Assembly: GCA_023397655.1 (NCBI GenBank)
Contig: JAEWTW010000007.1
Coordinates: 62,001-126,000 of the forward strand
Reading direction: 5' to 3'
Length of the DNA: 64,000 nt
DNA from: Bacillota bacterium
GTDB taxonomy: Bacteria; Bacillota; Clostridia; Christensenellales; SZUA-584
This document shows positions 1 to 8,478 of the stretch, in pieces (the first letter of the stretch is position 1; each line of letters begins with the position of its first letter). Both the position numbers and the translations under genes were made by a program. Under the pieces are notes generated by a model. The model saw nothing but the letters and a program-made list of their open reading frames with translations, ran no database searches and was not told the DNA's origin.

Positions 1-78
1 AGCTTACAGACGGCGCATTGGAGCCGGTGTGAATAAATGCAACAGTCGGATATGGCCGCTTAGAGATAAGGAGAAGAG

Positions 79-1581
79 ATGGGTCACGCAGCTTCGGATG
101 TAAAACTCAGAGTTATCGATATAGAAAAGTCGTTCCCCGGCGTGAAGGCGCTGGATAAAGTCAACTTTACAGTTAAAAAGGGAACGGTCCATGTGCTGTG
201 CGGCGAAAACGGAGCGGGTAAATCGACGCTGATGAAGATTATCAACGGCATCTACAAACCGGACGCCGGCAAGATCATGATCGACGATAAGGAAGTCGAG
301 ATTAAAAATCCGATACAGGCGCGGCAGATGGGCATCTCAATGATATTCCAGGAGCTCAACTATATTCCGGAGCAGACGATTGCCGAGAGCCTGTGCATCG
401 GCAGCTGGCCGGTCAGCAAGCTGGGCAAGGTGAACTGGCGGGAGATCAGAAGACGCACCGTGGAGCTGCTCAAAGCGGAGGGGCTGTCCTACGACCCCGA
501 CACCAAGCTCAAAGACCTCACCGTTTCAGATGTGCAGATACTCGAGATCATGAAGGCGGTCTCCTACAGCTCGGACATTATCATTATGGATGAGCCTACC
601 TCGGCGATTACGCTGAAGGAAGTGGACGCGCTGTTCAAAAAGATCAATGAACTCAAAAGCCGCGGCGTGGCGATCATCTATATCTCGCACAAGATGGAGG
701 AGATATTCCGCATCGCCGACGAGATTACAGTGTTCCGTGACGGTGCCGTGGTGGACTCGCGGCCGATCAAAGACTACGACATGAAGACTATTATCGCCCA
801 GATGGTGGGCCGCAAGCTGGACGACAACTTCCCCAAGGAGAAGGTGGAGATCGGCAAGAAGGTGCTGGATGTGAAGGGTCTGACCGGGGAAGCGTTTCGC
901 GATGTCAGCTTTCATGTAAGCGAAGGCGAAATAGTGGGCTTTGCCGGTTTGATGGGCGCGGGACGTACAGAGGTTATGCGCAGCCTGTTCGGGCTGGACC
1001 CGCATCAGGCGGGCGAAATCGCCATCAAGAATAAGCCTGTCAAAATCAGAAAGGTCAAGGACAGCATCAACCAGAACATGGTCATGCTGTCGGAAGACAG
1101 GCGGCGCTTTGGCATCGTGCCGATACGCAGCGTGCGTGAGAACGTGTCGCTGGCGAACCTCAAGCGGTTCATATACGGCGGACGGCTGCATGCGAAGAAA
1201 GAGAACGGTACGATACAGGATTACTGCGGCCGCATGAACGTGAAAACACCCACACTGGACACCACGGTGGATGCACTCAGCGGCGGCAATCAGCAGAAAG
1301 TTGTGCTGGCAAAATGGATGCTGACTGACCCCGACATACTGATCATGGACGAAGCGACCCGCGGCATCGACGTGGGCGCCAAGTACGAGATATACAAGCT
1401 GATGACGGATCTGGTGAAACAGAAGAAGGCGCTTGTCATGGTATCCTCCGAACTGCCCGAACTCATCGGTATGTGCGACCGCATTTACGTGATGTCTCGC
1501 GGTCGCATTACGGGTGAGCTGGCTTCCCGGGATGAGTTTACGCAGGAGTATATTATGACGCTGGCGACAGCTCAAAAATAA
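79..1581 (+). CDS. Sugar ABC transporter ATP-binding protein (RbsA/MglA family)
   Basis: This is the cytoplasmic ATPase of a ribose/galactose-type importer and carries two fused ABC domains (500 residues, normal family length). The first Walker A, GENGAGKST, is at residues 42-50, and Walker B IIIMDEP is near 168-173. The second half has the usual degenerate P-loop GLMGAGRT near 290-297, the signature LSGGNQQKV and Walker B ILIMDEA. Only the first signature (LTVSDVQ) is divergent. The ATG follows an aaggagaag ribosome site. It heads a transporter operon with the permease and binding protein downstream; bases 1-78 may hold the tail of a preceding gene, but its frame cannot be decided. The substrate is inferred only from the neighbouring polyol-type dehydrogenase. 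Confidence 0.95.
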   Translation: MGHAASDVKLRVIDIEKSFPGVKALDKVNFTVKKGTVHVLCGENGAGKSTLMKIINGIYKPDAGKIMIDDKEVEIKNPIQARQMGISMIFQELNYIPEQTIAESLCIGSWPVSKLGKVNWREIRRRTVELLKAEGLSYDPDTKLKDLTVSDVQILEIMKAVSYSSDIIIMDEPTSAITLKEVDALFKKINELKSRGVAIIYISHKMEEIFRIADEITVFRDGAVVDSRPIKDYDMKTIIAQMVGRKLDDNFPKEKVEIGKKVLDVKGLTGEAFRDVSFHVSEGEIVGFAGLMGAGRTEVMRSLFGLDPHQAGEIAIKNKPVKIRKVKDSINQNMVMLSEDRRRFGIVPIRSVRENVSLANLKRFIYGGRLHAKKENGTIQDYCGRMNVKTPTLDTTVDALSGGNQQKVVLAKWMLTDPDILIMDEATRGIDVGAKYEIYKLMTDLVKQKKALVMVSSELPELIGMCDRIYVMSRGRITGELASRDEFTQEYIMTLATAQK

Positions 1582-1598
1582 TTAATGGAGTGAGTTCA

Positions 1599-2570
1599 AT
1601 GATGGCAAAAGACATATGGGGCAAAATAAAATCGAAATACAGCATTTATATCGTGCTGGTCGTCATGTTCTTCATCTGCTGGCTGGCGAATAAAAACTTT
1701 GTTTCGATCGAGAACCTGTCCAATATATCCAGACAGATTTCGGTGGGCACGATACTGGCCTTCGGTGAAACGATACTGATCATCGCCGGCATGCTCGATC
1801 TTTCGTCCGCATCCGTGCTGGCGTTCTCCGGCGTACTGTCGGTATCCGTATACCTGATGACGGGCTCGCTGCTGCTGGCCTTCCTGGTGGGCGTAGCCGT
1901 ATCGGTGGTGTGCAACATCGTCACAGCCGTCGTCGTGACACGATACAACGTGCCCACATTCATCGCAACGCTGTCCATGATGGCGGTGGCGAGAGGTGCG
2001 GCGCTGCTCTACACCAACGGTCAGAACATATACCAGATCGGTGACTACACCGTGTTCGGACAGGGTCACATCATCGGCATCCCGACTCCGGTCATATTCC
2101 TAGTGGCGACGCTGATCGTGACATGGTATCTGCTGCGGCACACGCGGTTTGGACGCTCTATCTATGCGATAGGCGGCAATGAGGAAGCGGCGATTGCATC
2201 CGGTATCAACGTGAAGGTCAACAAGCTGTTGGCCTACATCATCAACGGCGTGTACGTGGGCGTGGCGGGCGTGCTCTTCATGTCCAGAAACAACGTGGGT
2301 CTGCCGAACGGAGCCGTGGGCTACGAGTTCACAGCGCTGACAGCCGCGGTCATCGGCGGCACGAGTATGTCGGGCGGTATCGGCTCGGCGGCGGGCACGG
2401 TGGCCGGCGCGTTCATCGTGGGCTTCCTCGACAACATCATGGTGTTGTCCGGCGTCAACTCCTACCTGCAGGAGATCGTTCGCGGTGCCATCATCACGCT
2501 GGCAGTGGCTTATGACATCTACGCGAAGACCAGAAAGACGAAGAAAAAATTGGGCAGTATAAAAGCCTGA
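1599..2570 (+). CDS. Sugar ABC transporter permease (RbsC family)
   Basis: Membrane permease of the ribose-type importer, about 323 residues with many hydrophobic segments. The family stretch TALTAAVIGGTSMSGGIGS lies in the C-terminal half. An in-frame GTG at 1590 overlaps the ggag ribosome site, so the ATG at 1599 (another at 1602) is preferred. It lies 17 bases after the ATPase gene and belongs to the same operon. Confidence 0.93.
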   Translation: MMAKDIWGKIKSKYSIYIVLVVMFFICWLANKNFVSIENLSNISRQISVGTILAFGETILIIAGMLDLSSASVLAFSGVLSVSVYLMTGSLLLAFLVGVAVSVVCNIVTAVVVTRYNVPTFIATLSMMAVARGAALLYTNGQNIYQIGDYTVFGQGHIIGIPTPVIFLVATLIVTWYLLRHTRFGRSIYAIGGNEEAAIASGINVKVNKLLAYIINGVYVGVAGVLFMSRNNVGLPNGAVGYEFTALTAAVIGGTSMSGGIGSAAGTVAGAFIVGFLDNIMVLSGVNSYLQEIVRGAIITLAVAYDIYAKTRKTKKKLGSIKA

Positions 2571-2623
2571 CATAGATTTGAGCGGTTTTAAGCCGCTTAA
2601 AAAAACAAGGAGGAGAGAAGTAA

Positions 2624-3661
2624 ATGAAAAAGATCTTATCACTGATTTTGGCGCTTGCACTGCTGGCTGTTGCGTTTGCCGGATGCGCTGCTCCCCAGAA
2701 GGAAGAGCCCGCGAAGGAAGAACCCGCTGCGCAGACCAGCGCTCCTGCGGAAGAAGAGAGCACAGCTCCTGCCGAAGAAGGCAAAGTGTTCCGTGTCGCT
2801 TACATCGCCCGTGCTCAGGCGGACTCGTTCGCCGCATGGCTGGCCAACTCCGTTGTGGAAGAGGCTGCGAAGTATGACAACATGACCGTTGACGTATTTG
2901 ACGGACAGGCTTCCGACGATAAGGAAAACTCCCTGATCGAGAACGCCATCACCAACAAGTATGACGCGATCGTGATTCAGCCGAACAACGGTGAAGCTCA
3001 GAGACCGTATGCTGAGAAGGCTGTGAAGGCAGGCATCGTGACCATCACGACCAATGCGAGAATCTCCGGTATCGAAGGCGCTTCCTCTGTTGACGCTGAT
3101 CCGTACGCTCAGGCTGCGGTGAACGCTCAGCTGGCGCTGGAGCAGGTTCCCCAGGGTGCCAACGTGGTTGTGTTGAACGGACCTCCCGGAAACTTCCATG
3201 CTGACGAGCGCCGCAAGAGCTGGCAGGCCGAGTTCTTCGACAAGCGCCCGGATGTCAAGATCGTTGGCGAAGAAATCGCTAACTGGAACAAGGACGAAGC
3301 TATGAACGCGATGGAAACATGGGTTCAGGCGAACGACAAGATCGATGCGATCATCTCGATGAACGACAACATGGCTGCCGGCGCGCTGGAAGCTGTGAAG
3401 GACAAGGAAGCTTTTGCTGGCATTCTGTCCTACGGCGTTGACGGTACGGCTGAAGCCTGCCTGCTGATCAAAGAGGGCAAAATGACCTCTACCAGCCTGC
3501 AGAGCGCATACGACCTGGCCTCCACGATCCTCTCCACGCTTGACAAGCTGCTGACGGGTCAGGAGACGCAGATCGACACGGATATCGACTGCCCGCTGAT
3601 CACGATGGACAACGTTGACCAGTACATCGAAATGCACAAGAAAGCCGGCGCTATCAAATAA
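2624..3661 (+). CDS. Sugar-binding lipoprotein of the ribose-type ABC transporter
   Basis: Periplasmic-binding-protein-like lipoprotein (345 residues, type I fold of the RbsB/xylitol-binding group). A lysine-rich start and hydrophobic core end in a lipobox with Cys at residue 21 (AFAGC), followed by a low-complexity Ala/Glu/Pro linker. The mature domain has typical segments such as IVIQPNN and a late YDLASTI helix. A very strong aaggaggagag ribosome site precedes the ATG. It is the third gene of the importer operon and probably decides substrate specificity. The adjacent dehydrogenase suggests a pentose or polyol, which is inference. Confidence 0.92.
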   Translation: MKKILSLILALALLAVAFAGCAAPQKEEPAKEEPAAQTSAPAEEESTAPAEEGKVFRVAYIARAQADSFAAWLANSVVEEAAKYDNMTVDVFDGQASDDKENSLIENAITNKYDAIVIQPNNGEAQRPYAEKAVKAGIVTITTNARISGIEGASSVDADPYAQAAVNAQLALEQVPQGANVVVLNGPPGNFHADERRKSWQAEFFDKRPDVKIVGEEIANWNKDEAMNAMETWVQANDKIDAIISMNDNMAAGALEAVKDKEAFAGILSYGVDGTAEACLLIKEGKMTSTSLQSAYDLASTILSTLDKLLTGQETQIDTDIDCPLITMDNVDQYIEMHKKAGAIK

Positions 3662-3685
3662 GACAGCAATATAGCAATAGACGAT

Positions 3686-3731
3686 GAATGTACGCCGCGA
3701 ACCGCGGCGTACATTCACATTAAAGAGTTTT
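3686..3731 (+). terminator. Hairpin after the sugar transporter operon
   Basis: A perfect 14-bp inverted repeat (3686-3699 with 3703-3716) encloses a 3-base loop. A short T run follows about 10 bases later at 3727-3731. The distance to the T run is long for an intrinsic terminator, so it may instead be a processing or attenuation hairpin between transporter and dehydrogenase. Confidence 0.5.
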
Positions 3732-3778
3732 TATCGGTTCCCCCATAAATACGGGGGATAAAATTCGGAGGAATCAAC

Positions 3779-4819
3779 ATGACAAACAAAGCCGTATTTA
3801 TGAGCGGAACGAACAACATGATCACCAAGGATGTGCCGGTGCCCACACCGGGTCCGAAGGATGCACTCATCAAGGTGGATGTGGTGGGTATCTGCGGCTC
3901 GGACGTGCACTACTATCAGCACGGTCGCATCGGCGATTTCGTGGTGGAAGGCGATTTCATCCTCGGACACGAGTGCGCGGGCGAGGTGGTTGCGGTGGGC
4001 AGCGAGGTTAAAAAGCTGGCCGTGGGCGACCGCGTGGCGCTGGAGCCGGGCAAAACCTGCGGCAAATGCAAATACTGCAAGACGGGCCGGTACAATCTGT
4101 GCCCCGACGTAGAGTTTTTCGCAACGCCGCCTTACCACGGTGTGTTCACCAACTACGTGACGCATCCGGAAGACATGTGCTTCAAGCTGCCGGATAACGT
4201 GTCCAACACGGAGGGGGCGCTGGTGGAGCCGCTGGCGGTGGGTCTGCATGCGTCCGGCATGGGCGAGGTGAAGCTGGGCGATACTGTGGTGATATTCGGC
4301 GCGGGCTGCATCGGCCTGGTGACGCTGCTGTCCTGCAAGGCCAGAGGCGCGTCCAAGGTCTATGTTGTGGATATACTGGAGAACCGTCTGGAAACGGCAC
4401 GGAAGCTGGGCGCCACCGAAGCGATCAACGCCAAGGAATGTGACGCGCTGGCAAGGATCGCCGAGCTGACCGACGGACAGGGCGCGGACGTCGTCATCGA
4501 GACGGCGGGTTCCGAGATCACCGTGAAGCAGACGGCGGATGTGGTGTCGCGCGGCGGCACGATTGTGCTGGTCGGTATGACGCCCAAGGACGAGACCTGC
4601 TTCAACTTCATGAAGCTGATGGGTAAGGAAGGCCAGTTGAGGACCATATTCCGTTACCGCAACCTATATCCGGTGGCGATCAACGCCATTGCGAGCGGCG
4701 CGATCGACGTCAAGGGCATCGTTAGCCACGAATTCGACTTTGATCATGTCAAGGAAGCGTTCGATTTTGTGTCCGCAAATGCCAAAGATGTGGTGAAAGC
4801 GGTCATTAAAATAGGCTGA
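3779..4819 (+). CDS. Zinc-dependent polyol dehydrogenase (sorbitol/xylitol dehydrogenase type)
   Basis: Medium-chain dehydrogenase, 346 residues. Catalytic zinc ligands are visible as Cys39 (GICGSD), His64-Glu65 (GHE) and Glu150. A structural zinc lobe carries Cys94, Cys97, Cys100 and Cys108. The nucleotide fold has GAGCIG at 174-179 and Asp198 at the end of the second strand, which favours NAD over NADP. The GICGSDVHYY segment is typical of sorbitol/xylitol dehydrogenases. A ggagg site precedes the ATG. Placement after a ribose-type importer suggests oxidation of the imported polyol to a ketose; the exact substrate is unknown. Confidence 0.9.
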   Translation: MTNKAVFMSGTNNMITKDVPVPTPGPKDALIKVDVVGICGSDVHYYQHGRIGDFVVEGDFILGHECAGEVVAVGSEVKKLAVGDRVALEPGKTCGKCKYCKTGRYNLCPDVEFFATPPYHGVFTNYVTHPEDMCFKLPDNVSNTEGALVEPLAVGLHASGMGEVKLGDTVVIFGAGCIGLVTLLSCKARGASKVYVVDILENRLETARKLGATEAINAKECDALARIAELTDGQGADVVIETAGSEITVKQTADVVSRGGTIVLVGMTPKDETCFNFMKLMGKEGQLRTIFRYRNLYPVAINAIASGAIDVKGIVSHEFDFDHVKEAFDFVSANAKDVVKAVIKIG

Positions 4820-4834
4820 AGCTAGATGAATGAA

Positions 4835-4885
4835 CGGCGGCGGAAACGTTAGTATGGTTGCCGCCGCCGCTTAATTATTTATAAA
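4835..4885 (+). terminator. Terminator after polyol dehydrogenase
   Basis: A GC-rich 9-bp stem (4835-4843 with 4861-4869) is followed by an AT-rich tract with broken T runs. It probably closes the sugar/polyol unit before the next promoter. Confidence 0.6.
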
Positions 4886-4940
4886 TAGAAAATAATGTAA
4901 TTGAAATGCAAGTTGCCTTAATTAAATTTGCATTTTTCTC

Positions 4941-4969
4941 TTGAAAAAATTATCCAAAGCTGTTACACT
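4941..4969 (+). promoter_or_regulatory. Sigma-A-like promoter for the leader RNA and P-II/pot operon
   Basis: TTGAAA at 4941-4946 and TACACT at 4964-4969 are separated by 17 bases. The predicted start near 4975 coincides with the first helix of the structured leader, which supports both calls. Confidence 0.55.
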
Positions 4970-4973
4970 TTAA

Positions 4974-5180
4974 GCCAGACAAAAGGGTTGCGGAAAAACG
5001 CTTCCTTTCGTGTATTGGCTGCAAAGGTACAGCAAACCGTGTGACTGACTGCGGTATTGGCTTCAGTGCAGAAACCACTGCCGTCTGGTTTGGTATTGCG
5101 GCCAGAAGCGAAATAATCAAATCGTCGATAAAAACATCGATATAACGGACTAAGAGGTCTTCCAAAGGAAGGCTTTTTTT
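4974..5180 (+). promoter_or_regulatory. Structured leader RNA ending in an intrinsic terminator (candidate riboswitch, class not recognised)
   Basis: A closing helix pairs gccagac (4974-4980) with gtctgg (5083-5088). Inside are a two-part hairpin (4982-5008, apical gcg/cgc), gctg/cagc (5018-5033) and cagtg/cactg (5064-5080). A second copy, gccaga at 5101-5106, can compete for the same tctgg, giving a mutually exclusive pairing. The bases at 5001-5008 are also complementary to 5164-5171 of the terminator hairpin. The terminator follows at 5157-5180. I could not match it to purine, SAM, TPP, cobalamin, lysine, glycine, c-di-GMP, guanidine or glutamine classes. It precedes a P-II gene and polyamine transport genes. 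Confidence 0.6.
5157..5180 (+). terminator. Leader terminator (attenuator) before the P-II gene
   Basis: A 7-bp stem (5157-5163 with 5167-5173, one G-U pair) with an AAA loop is followed by seven T residues. It sits about 80 bases upstream of the first start codon, so it must be bypassed for operon expression. Confidence 0.75.
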
Positions 5181-5258
5181 ATTTTCCAAAACGGGTTCAA
5201 CTGACAGGGCATTCTGGTAGCGGCTGGCGCCGCACTTATATAAGGAGGAATGTGAGCC

Positions 5259-5597
5259 ATGAAAAGACTGGAGATTATCATCAAGCCGGATAAGCTGGAA
5301 GCCATGAAGGAGCTGCTGGAACAATACAAATGCGGCGGCATGACGCTGACGAGCGTGATGGGTTACGGCAATCAGAAAGGCCACGTCAACGAGTACAAAG
5401 GGCTCAAAGTCAACATCAACCTGCTGCCCAAGATTATGGTGATCGTGGTGGTACAGGATGATATTGTGGAGGACCTGCTGGCGGAGATTCATGAACAGAT
5501 CGGCACCAATTCCGTGGGAGACGGCAAGGTTTTTGTGACAGAGGTTATCGACGCAATGCGCATCAGGACCGGTGAACGCAAGGAAAAGGCAATATAG
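5259..5597 (+). CDS. P-II family nitrogen regulator lacking the uridylylation tyrosine
   Basis: A 112-residue P-II (GlnB/GlnK-like) signal protein that would bind ATP/ADP and 2-oxoglutarate and control a partner by its T-loop. IIIKP at the N-terminus, the T-loop start GYGNQKGH (36-43), IGDGK-like VGDGK and C-terminal RIRTGE are all present. Tyr46 is kept, but position 51, the tyrosine uridylylated in GlnB, is Val. A taaggagga site precedes the ATG. It is first in the operon, just before a polyamine ABC transporter, so by analogy with GlnK-AmtB it may gate that transporter or an enzyme of the cluster. That role is inference. Confidence 0.9.
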   Translation: MKRLEIIIKPDKLEAMKELLEQYKCGGMTLTSVMGYGNQKGHVNEYKGLKVNINLLPKIMVIVVVQDDIVEDLLAEIHEQIGTNSVGDGKVFVTEVIDAMRIRTGERKEKAI

Positions 5598-5618
5598 CCG
5601 GGCGGAAAGCAGGGGTTT

Positions 5619-6740
5619 ATGACAGGGAAGAAAATCGTTGAAATCAACAACGTCGATAAATTCTACGGTGAGAACCACGTAGTTAAGGGCTTGAATATCA
5701 GCGTGTTTGAAGGTGAATTCCTGACCTTGCTCGGGCCGTCGGGCTGCGGGAAATCCACCACGCTGCGCATGATCGCGGGATTTGAGGAGCCCACGGGCGG
5801 AGAGATTTTCGTGGAAGGGGAGTCGGTACAGAACCGCGAACCGTATGAGCGCAACGTGAACACCGTATTCCAGTCGTACGCGCTGTTTCCGCATATGACC
5901 GTGGCCGCCAACGTCGGCTTCGGGCTGAAGATGAAGGGCGTTGCCAAGACTGATATCAGGAAGCGTGTGGATGAAATGCTCTCGTTGGTGCAGCTGGAGG
6001 GGTTTGACAAGCGTATGCCGGCGCAGCTCTCGGGCGGGCAGCGGCAGCGCGTGGCGATAGCCCGGGCGCTCATCAACAACCCGCGTGTGCTGCTGCTGGA
6101 TGAGCCGCTTGGCGCACTGGATATGAAGCTGCGCAAACAGATGCAGGTAGAGCTCAAACGCCTTCAGAAGAAGCTGGGCATCACATTCATCTATGTGACG
6201 CACGACCAGGAGGAAGCGATGACGATGAGCGACCGCATCGCGGTGATGAATGTAGGCGTGATGGAACAGGTCGGCCGGCCGGACGAGATCTACGAGCATC
6301 CGTCCTGCCGCTTCGTGGCAGACTTTATCGGCGAATCCAATATATTCGAAGCGTACATCACAGGAATACAGGACGAGAAGCTTAAGATCACGATGGAATG
6401 CGGCCAAAGCGTCGGCCAGGGCAGCGGGTTTTATGACGGTGAGATGGTGTACGTGTCCGTCAGACCCGAAAAGGTACAGCTGTCTGACGCGCCGGTGGAT
6501 GGCTTTTCGATCTGCGGCGTGGTCAAGGAATACACATATACCGGCCAGATATTAAAGGCTGTGGTGGAGCTGCAGAACGGGCAGGAGTTCAGCGTCAACC
6601 GTCTGGCCGGGCAGTTTTTGCCGTCAGTGGGCGCCGCTGTGTTCGTACACTGGAATCCGGACGATGCCGTGGTGATGCACGCGAAGGAAACGGAGATCAT
6701 CAAGGACATCGAGAATGTGAATCTGGGTGAACCGGCATGA
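5619..6740 (+). CDS. potA: Spermidine/putrescine ABC transporter ATPase PotA
   Basis: A single ABC domain plus C-terminal TOBE region (373 residues), as in PotA. Walker A GPSGCGKSTT, Q-loop FQSYALFPHM, signature LSGGQRQRV, Walker B VLLLDEPLGALD and the H-loop THDQEE are intact. It would energise polyamine uptake at the membrane. The ATG follows caggggt. It lies 21 bases after the P-II gene and its stop overlaps the potB start by 4 bases, indicating translational coupling. Confidence 0.95.
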   Translation: MTGKKIVEINNVDKFYGENHVVKGLNISVFEGEFLTLLGPSGCGKSTTLRMIAGFEEPTGGEIFVEGESVQNREPYERNVNTVFQSYALFPHMTVAANVGFGLKMKGVAKTDIRKRVDEMLSLVQLEGFDKRMPAQLSGGQRQRVAIARALINNPRVLLLDEPLGALDMKLRKQMQVELKRLQKKLGITFIYVTHDQEEAMTMSDRIAVMNVGVMEQVGRPDEIYEHPSCRFVADFIGESNIFEAYITGIQDEKLKITMECGQSVGQGSGFYDGEMVYVSVRPEKVQLSDAPVDGFSICGVVKEYTYTGQILKAVVELQNGQEFSVNRLAGQFLPSVGAAVFVHWNPDDAVVMHAKETEIIKDIENVNLGEPA

Positions 6741-7621
6741 AAGCGAAGCGTATGACAAGGCACAGGCTGAGGAGCCATACCATACCCATGCTGTCCATGG
6801 TATCACCGGTGACGTTGTGGATGATTCTTTTGGTGGCGCTGCCGCTTGCGTATGTGCTGCTGATCAGCTTCTGCAGCACCAACGAGCAGCACCAGATCGT
6901 ATTCAAGCTGACGCTGGAGAACTACGGGCGGCTGTTCGATCCGCTTTACCTCGGCATATACGGCAACTCGCTGCTGATTGCGGCAGGCACAACGCTCATC
7001 TGCATACTGCTGGGCTATCCGTTTGCCTACATCATGGCCAACTCCAGCCGAACCAAAAAGACGCTCATGATGATGCTGCTGATGCTGCCGTTCTGGACCA
7101 ACTCGCTGATCCGCATATACGGCTGGCGCACCATACTTGGCACCAGCGGCGTGCTGAACAGCATACTATTGGGCACCGGCATCATCTCCGAGCCGCTGGA
7201 AATACTGTTCACACCGTTTGCGGTGCTGCTCGGCATGGTGTATACGCTGTTTCCGTTCATGGTGCTGCCCATCCACACGTCCGTCGATAAGCTGGACCGC
7301 ACGCTGCTGGAGGCTGCGGGAGACTTAGGGGCAAAGCGTACGAAGACATTTCTGCACGTGACTCTGCCGCTGACATCGCCCGGCATATTCGCGGGCTCCA
7401 TCATGGTGTTTATACCGACATTGGGCTTCTTCTTTGTGGCGGACCTGATGGGCGGCGGAAAGCAGCAGCTGATCGGCAACCTGATCGAGCGCCAGTTCAA
7501 GGAAGCGTTCAACTGGCCGCTGGGTGCAGCGCTGTCCATCATACTGATCATATTGACTATTGTGCTGGTGCGTATTTATACCCGCACCAGCGGCGGCGAC
7601 ATGGATAATCTTGTGCAGTGA
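6737..7621 (+). CDS. potB: Polyamine ABC transporter permease PotB
   Basis: A 294-residue permease with about six membrane segments. The cytoplasmic coupling motif EAAGDLGAKRTKTFLHVTLP matches the EAA loop of binding-protein-dependent permeases. The ATG overlaps the potA stop in an ATGA arrangement, and potC follows after 12 bases, consistent with a PotABCD operon. Confidence 0.93.
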   Translation: MKAKRMTRHRLRSHTIPMLSMVSPVTLWMILLVALPLAYVLLISFCSTNEQHQIVFKLTLENYGRLFDPLYLGIYGNSLLIAAGTTLICILLGYPFAYIMANSSRTKKTLMMMLLMLPFWTNSLIRIYGWRTILGTSGVLNSILLGTGIISEPLEILFTPFAVLLGMVYTLFPFMVLPIHTSVDKLDRTLLEAAGDLGAKRTKTFLHVTLPLTSPGIFAGSIMVFIPTLGFFFVADLMGGGKQQLIGNLIERQFKEAFNWPLGAALSIILIILTIVLVRIYTRTSGGDMDNLVQ

Positions 7622-7633
7622 GGAGGAGAACGG

Positions 7634-8440
7634 ATGCTTAAACAAAGAAGACAGCTGGCTATCAAAACATCTTCGCTGGTGTACACCTGCCTGATCTATC
7701 TGTTTTTATACCTGCCGATCATCGTGATCGTGGTGTTCTCCTTCAACACGTCCAAGCGCAACATCGTGTTTGAGGGCTTCACGCTGGACTGGTACGCCGG
7801 ACTGTTTAAAAACTCGGCGCTGCTATCAGCATTCGGGAACACCATGATCGTGGCGTCGGCGAGCACACTGCTGTCGTGCATCATCGGCACGTTTGCCGCC
7901 ATCGGCATGTATCGCTATCGCTTCAAGGGGCGGCGCATGGTGGATATGCTGCTGTATGTGCCGGTGGTTATACCGGAAATCGTCTTAGGTATCGCGCTGC
8001 TCAGCATGTTCGCGCTGGCACAGGTGCCGCTGGGTTTGGTCAGCCTTATTATTGCGCACACCACCTTTTGTATACCATTTGTGGTGTTCACGCTGCGAGC
8101 GCGGCTGGCGGGTTACGACCAATCGGTGGAGGAAGCGGCGATGGATCTGGGCGCGACACGGTGGCGCGTGTTCCGGCACATCACGCTGCCCATACTGCTG
8201 CCCGGCATCGTGAGCGGCGGCATGCTGGCTTTCACGCTGTCCATCGACGATGTGATCATCAGCTATTTCACCAACGGGCCGGGAAGCACCACATACCCCT
8301 TAAAGGTATGGGAAATGGTTAAGTCGGGCGTGTCGCCGGATGTCAACGCGCTCTCTACGCTGATACTGCTGGGCACACTGGTGGTGGTGGTGGTCACGCA
8401 GAGCCGCGGCTTCAAGTCCGGCCGTAAAAAACGCATATAA
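7634..8440 (+). CDS. potC: Polyamine ABC transporter permease PotC
   Basis: Second permease, 268 residues, with about six membrane helices and the EAA-loop segment EAAMDLGATRWRVFRHITLP. The start is preceded by gaggaggag. It pairs with PotB to form the translocation channel for imported polyamines. Confidence 0.93.
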   Translation: MLKQRRQLAIKTSSLVYTCLIYLFLYLPIIVIVVFSFNTSKRNIVFEGFTLDWYAGLFKNSALLSAFGNTMIVASASTLLSCIIGTFAAIGMYRYRFKGRRMVDMLLYVPVVIPEIVLGIALLSMFALAQVPLGLVSLIIAHTTFCIPFVVFTLRARLAGYDQSVEEAAMDLGATRWRVFRHITLPILLPGIVSGGMLAFTLSIDDVIISYFTNGPGSTTYPLKVWEMVKSGVSPDVNALSTLILLGTLVVVVVTQSRGFKSGRKKRI

Positions 8441-8478
8441 TTTTCGAATATAAAAAGGAAAACGAAGGAGGCAAGGGT

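Noticed and set aside
526..1575. Long open frame opposite the sugar ATPase gene
   Set aside because: It is a shadow of a gene with intact motifs; the opposite product is His/Arg-rich and has no family likeness.
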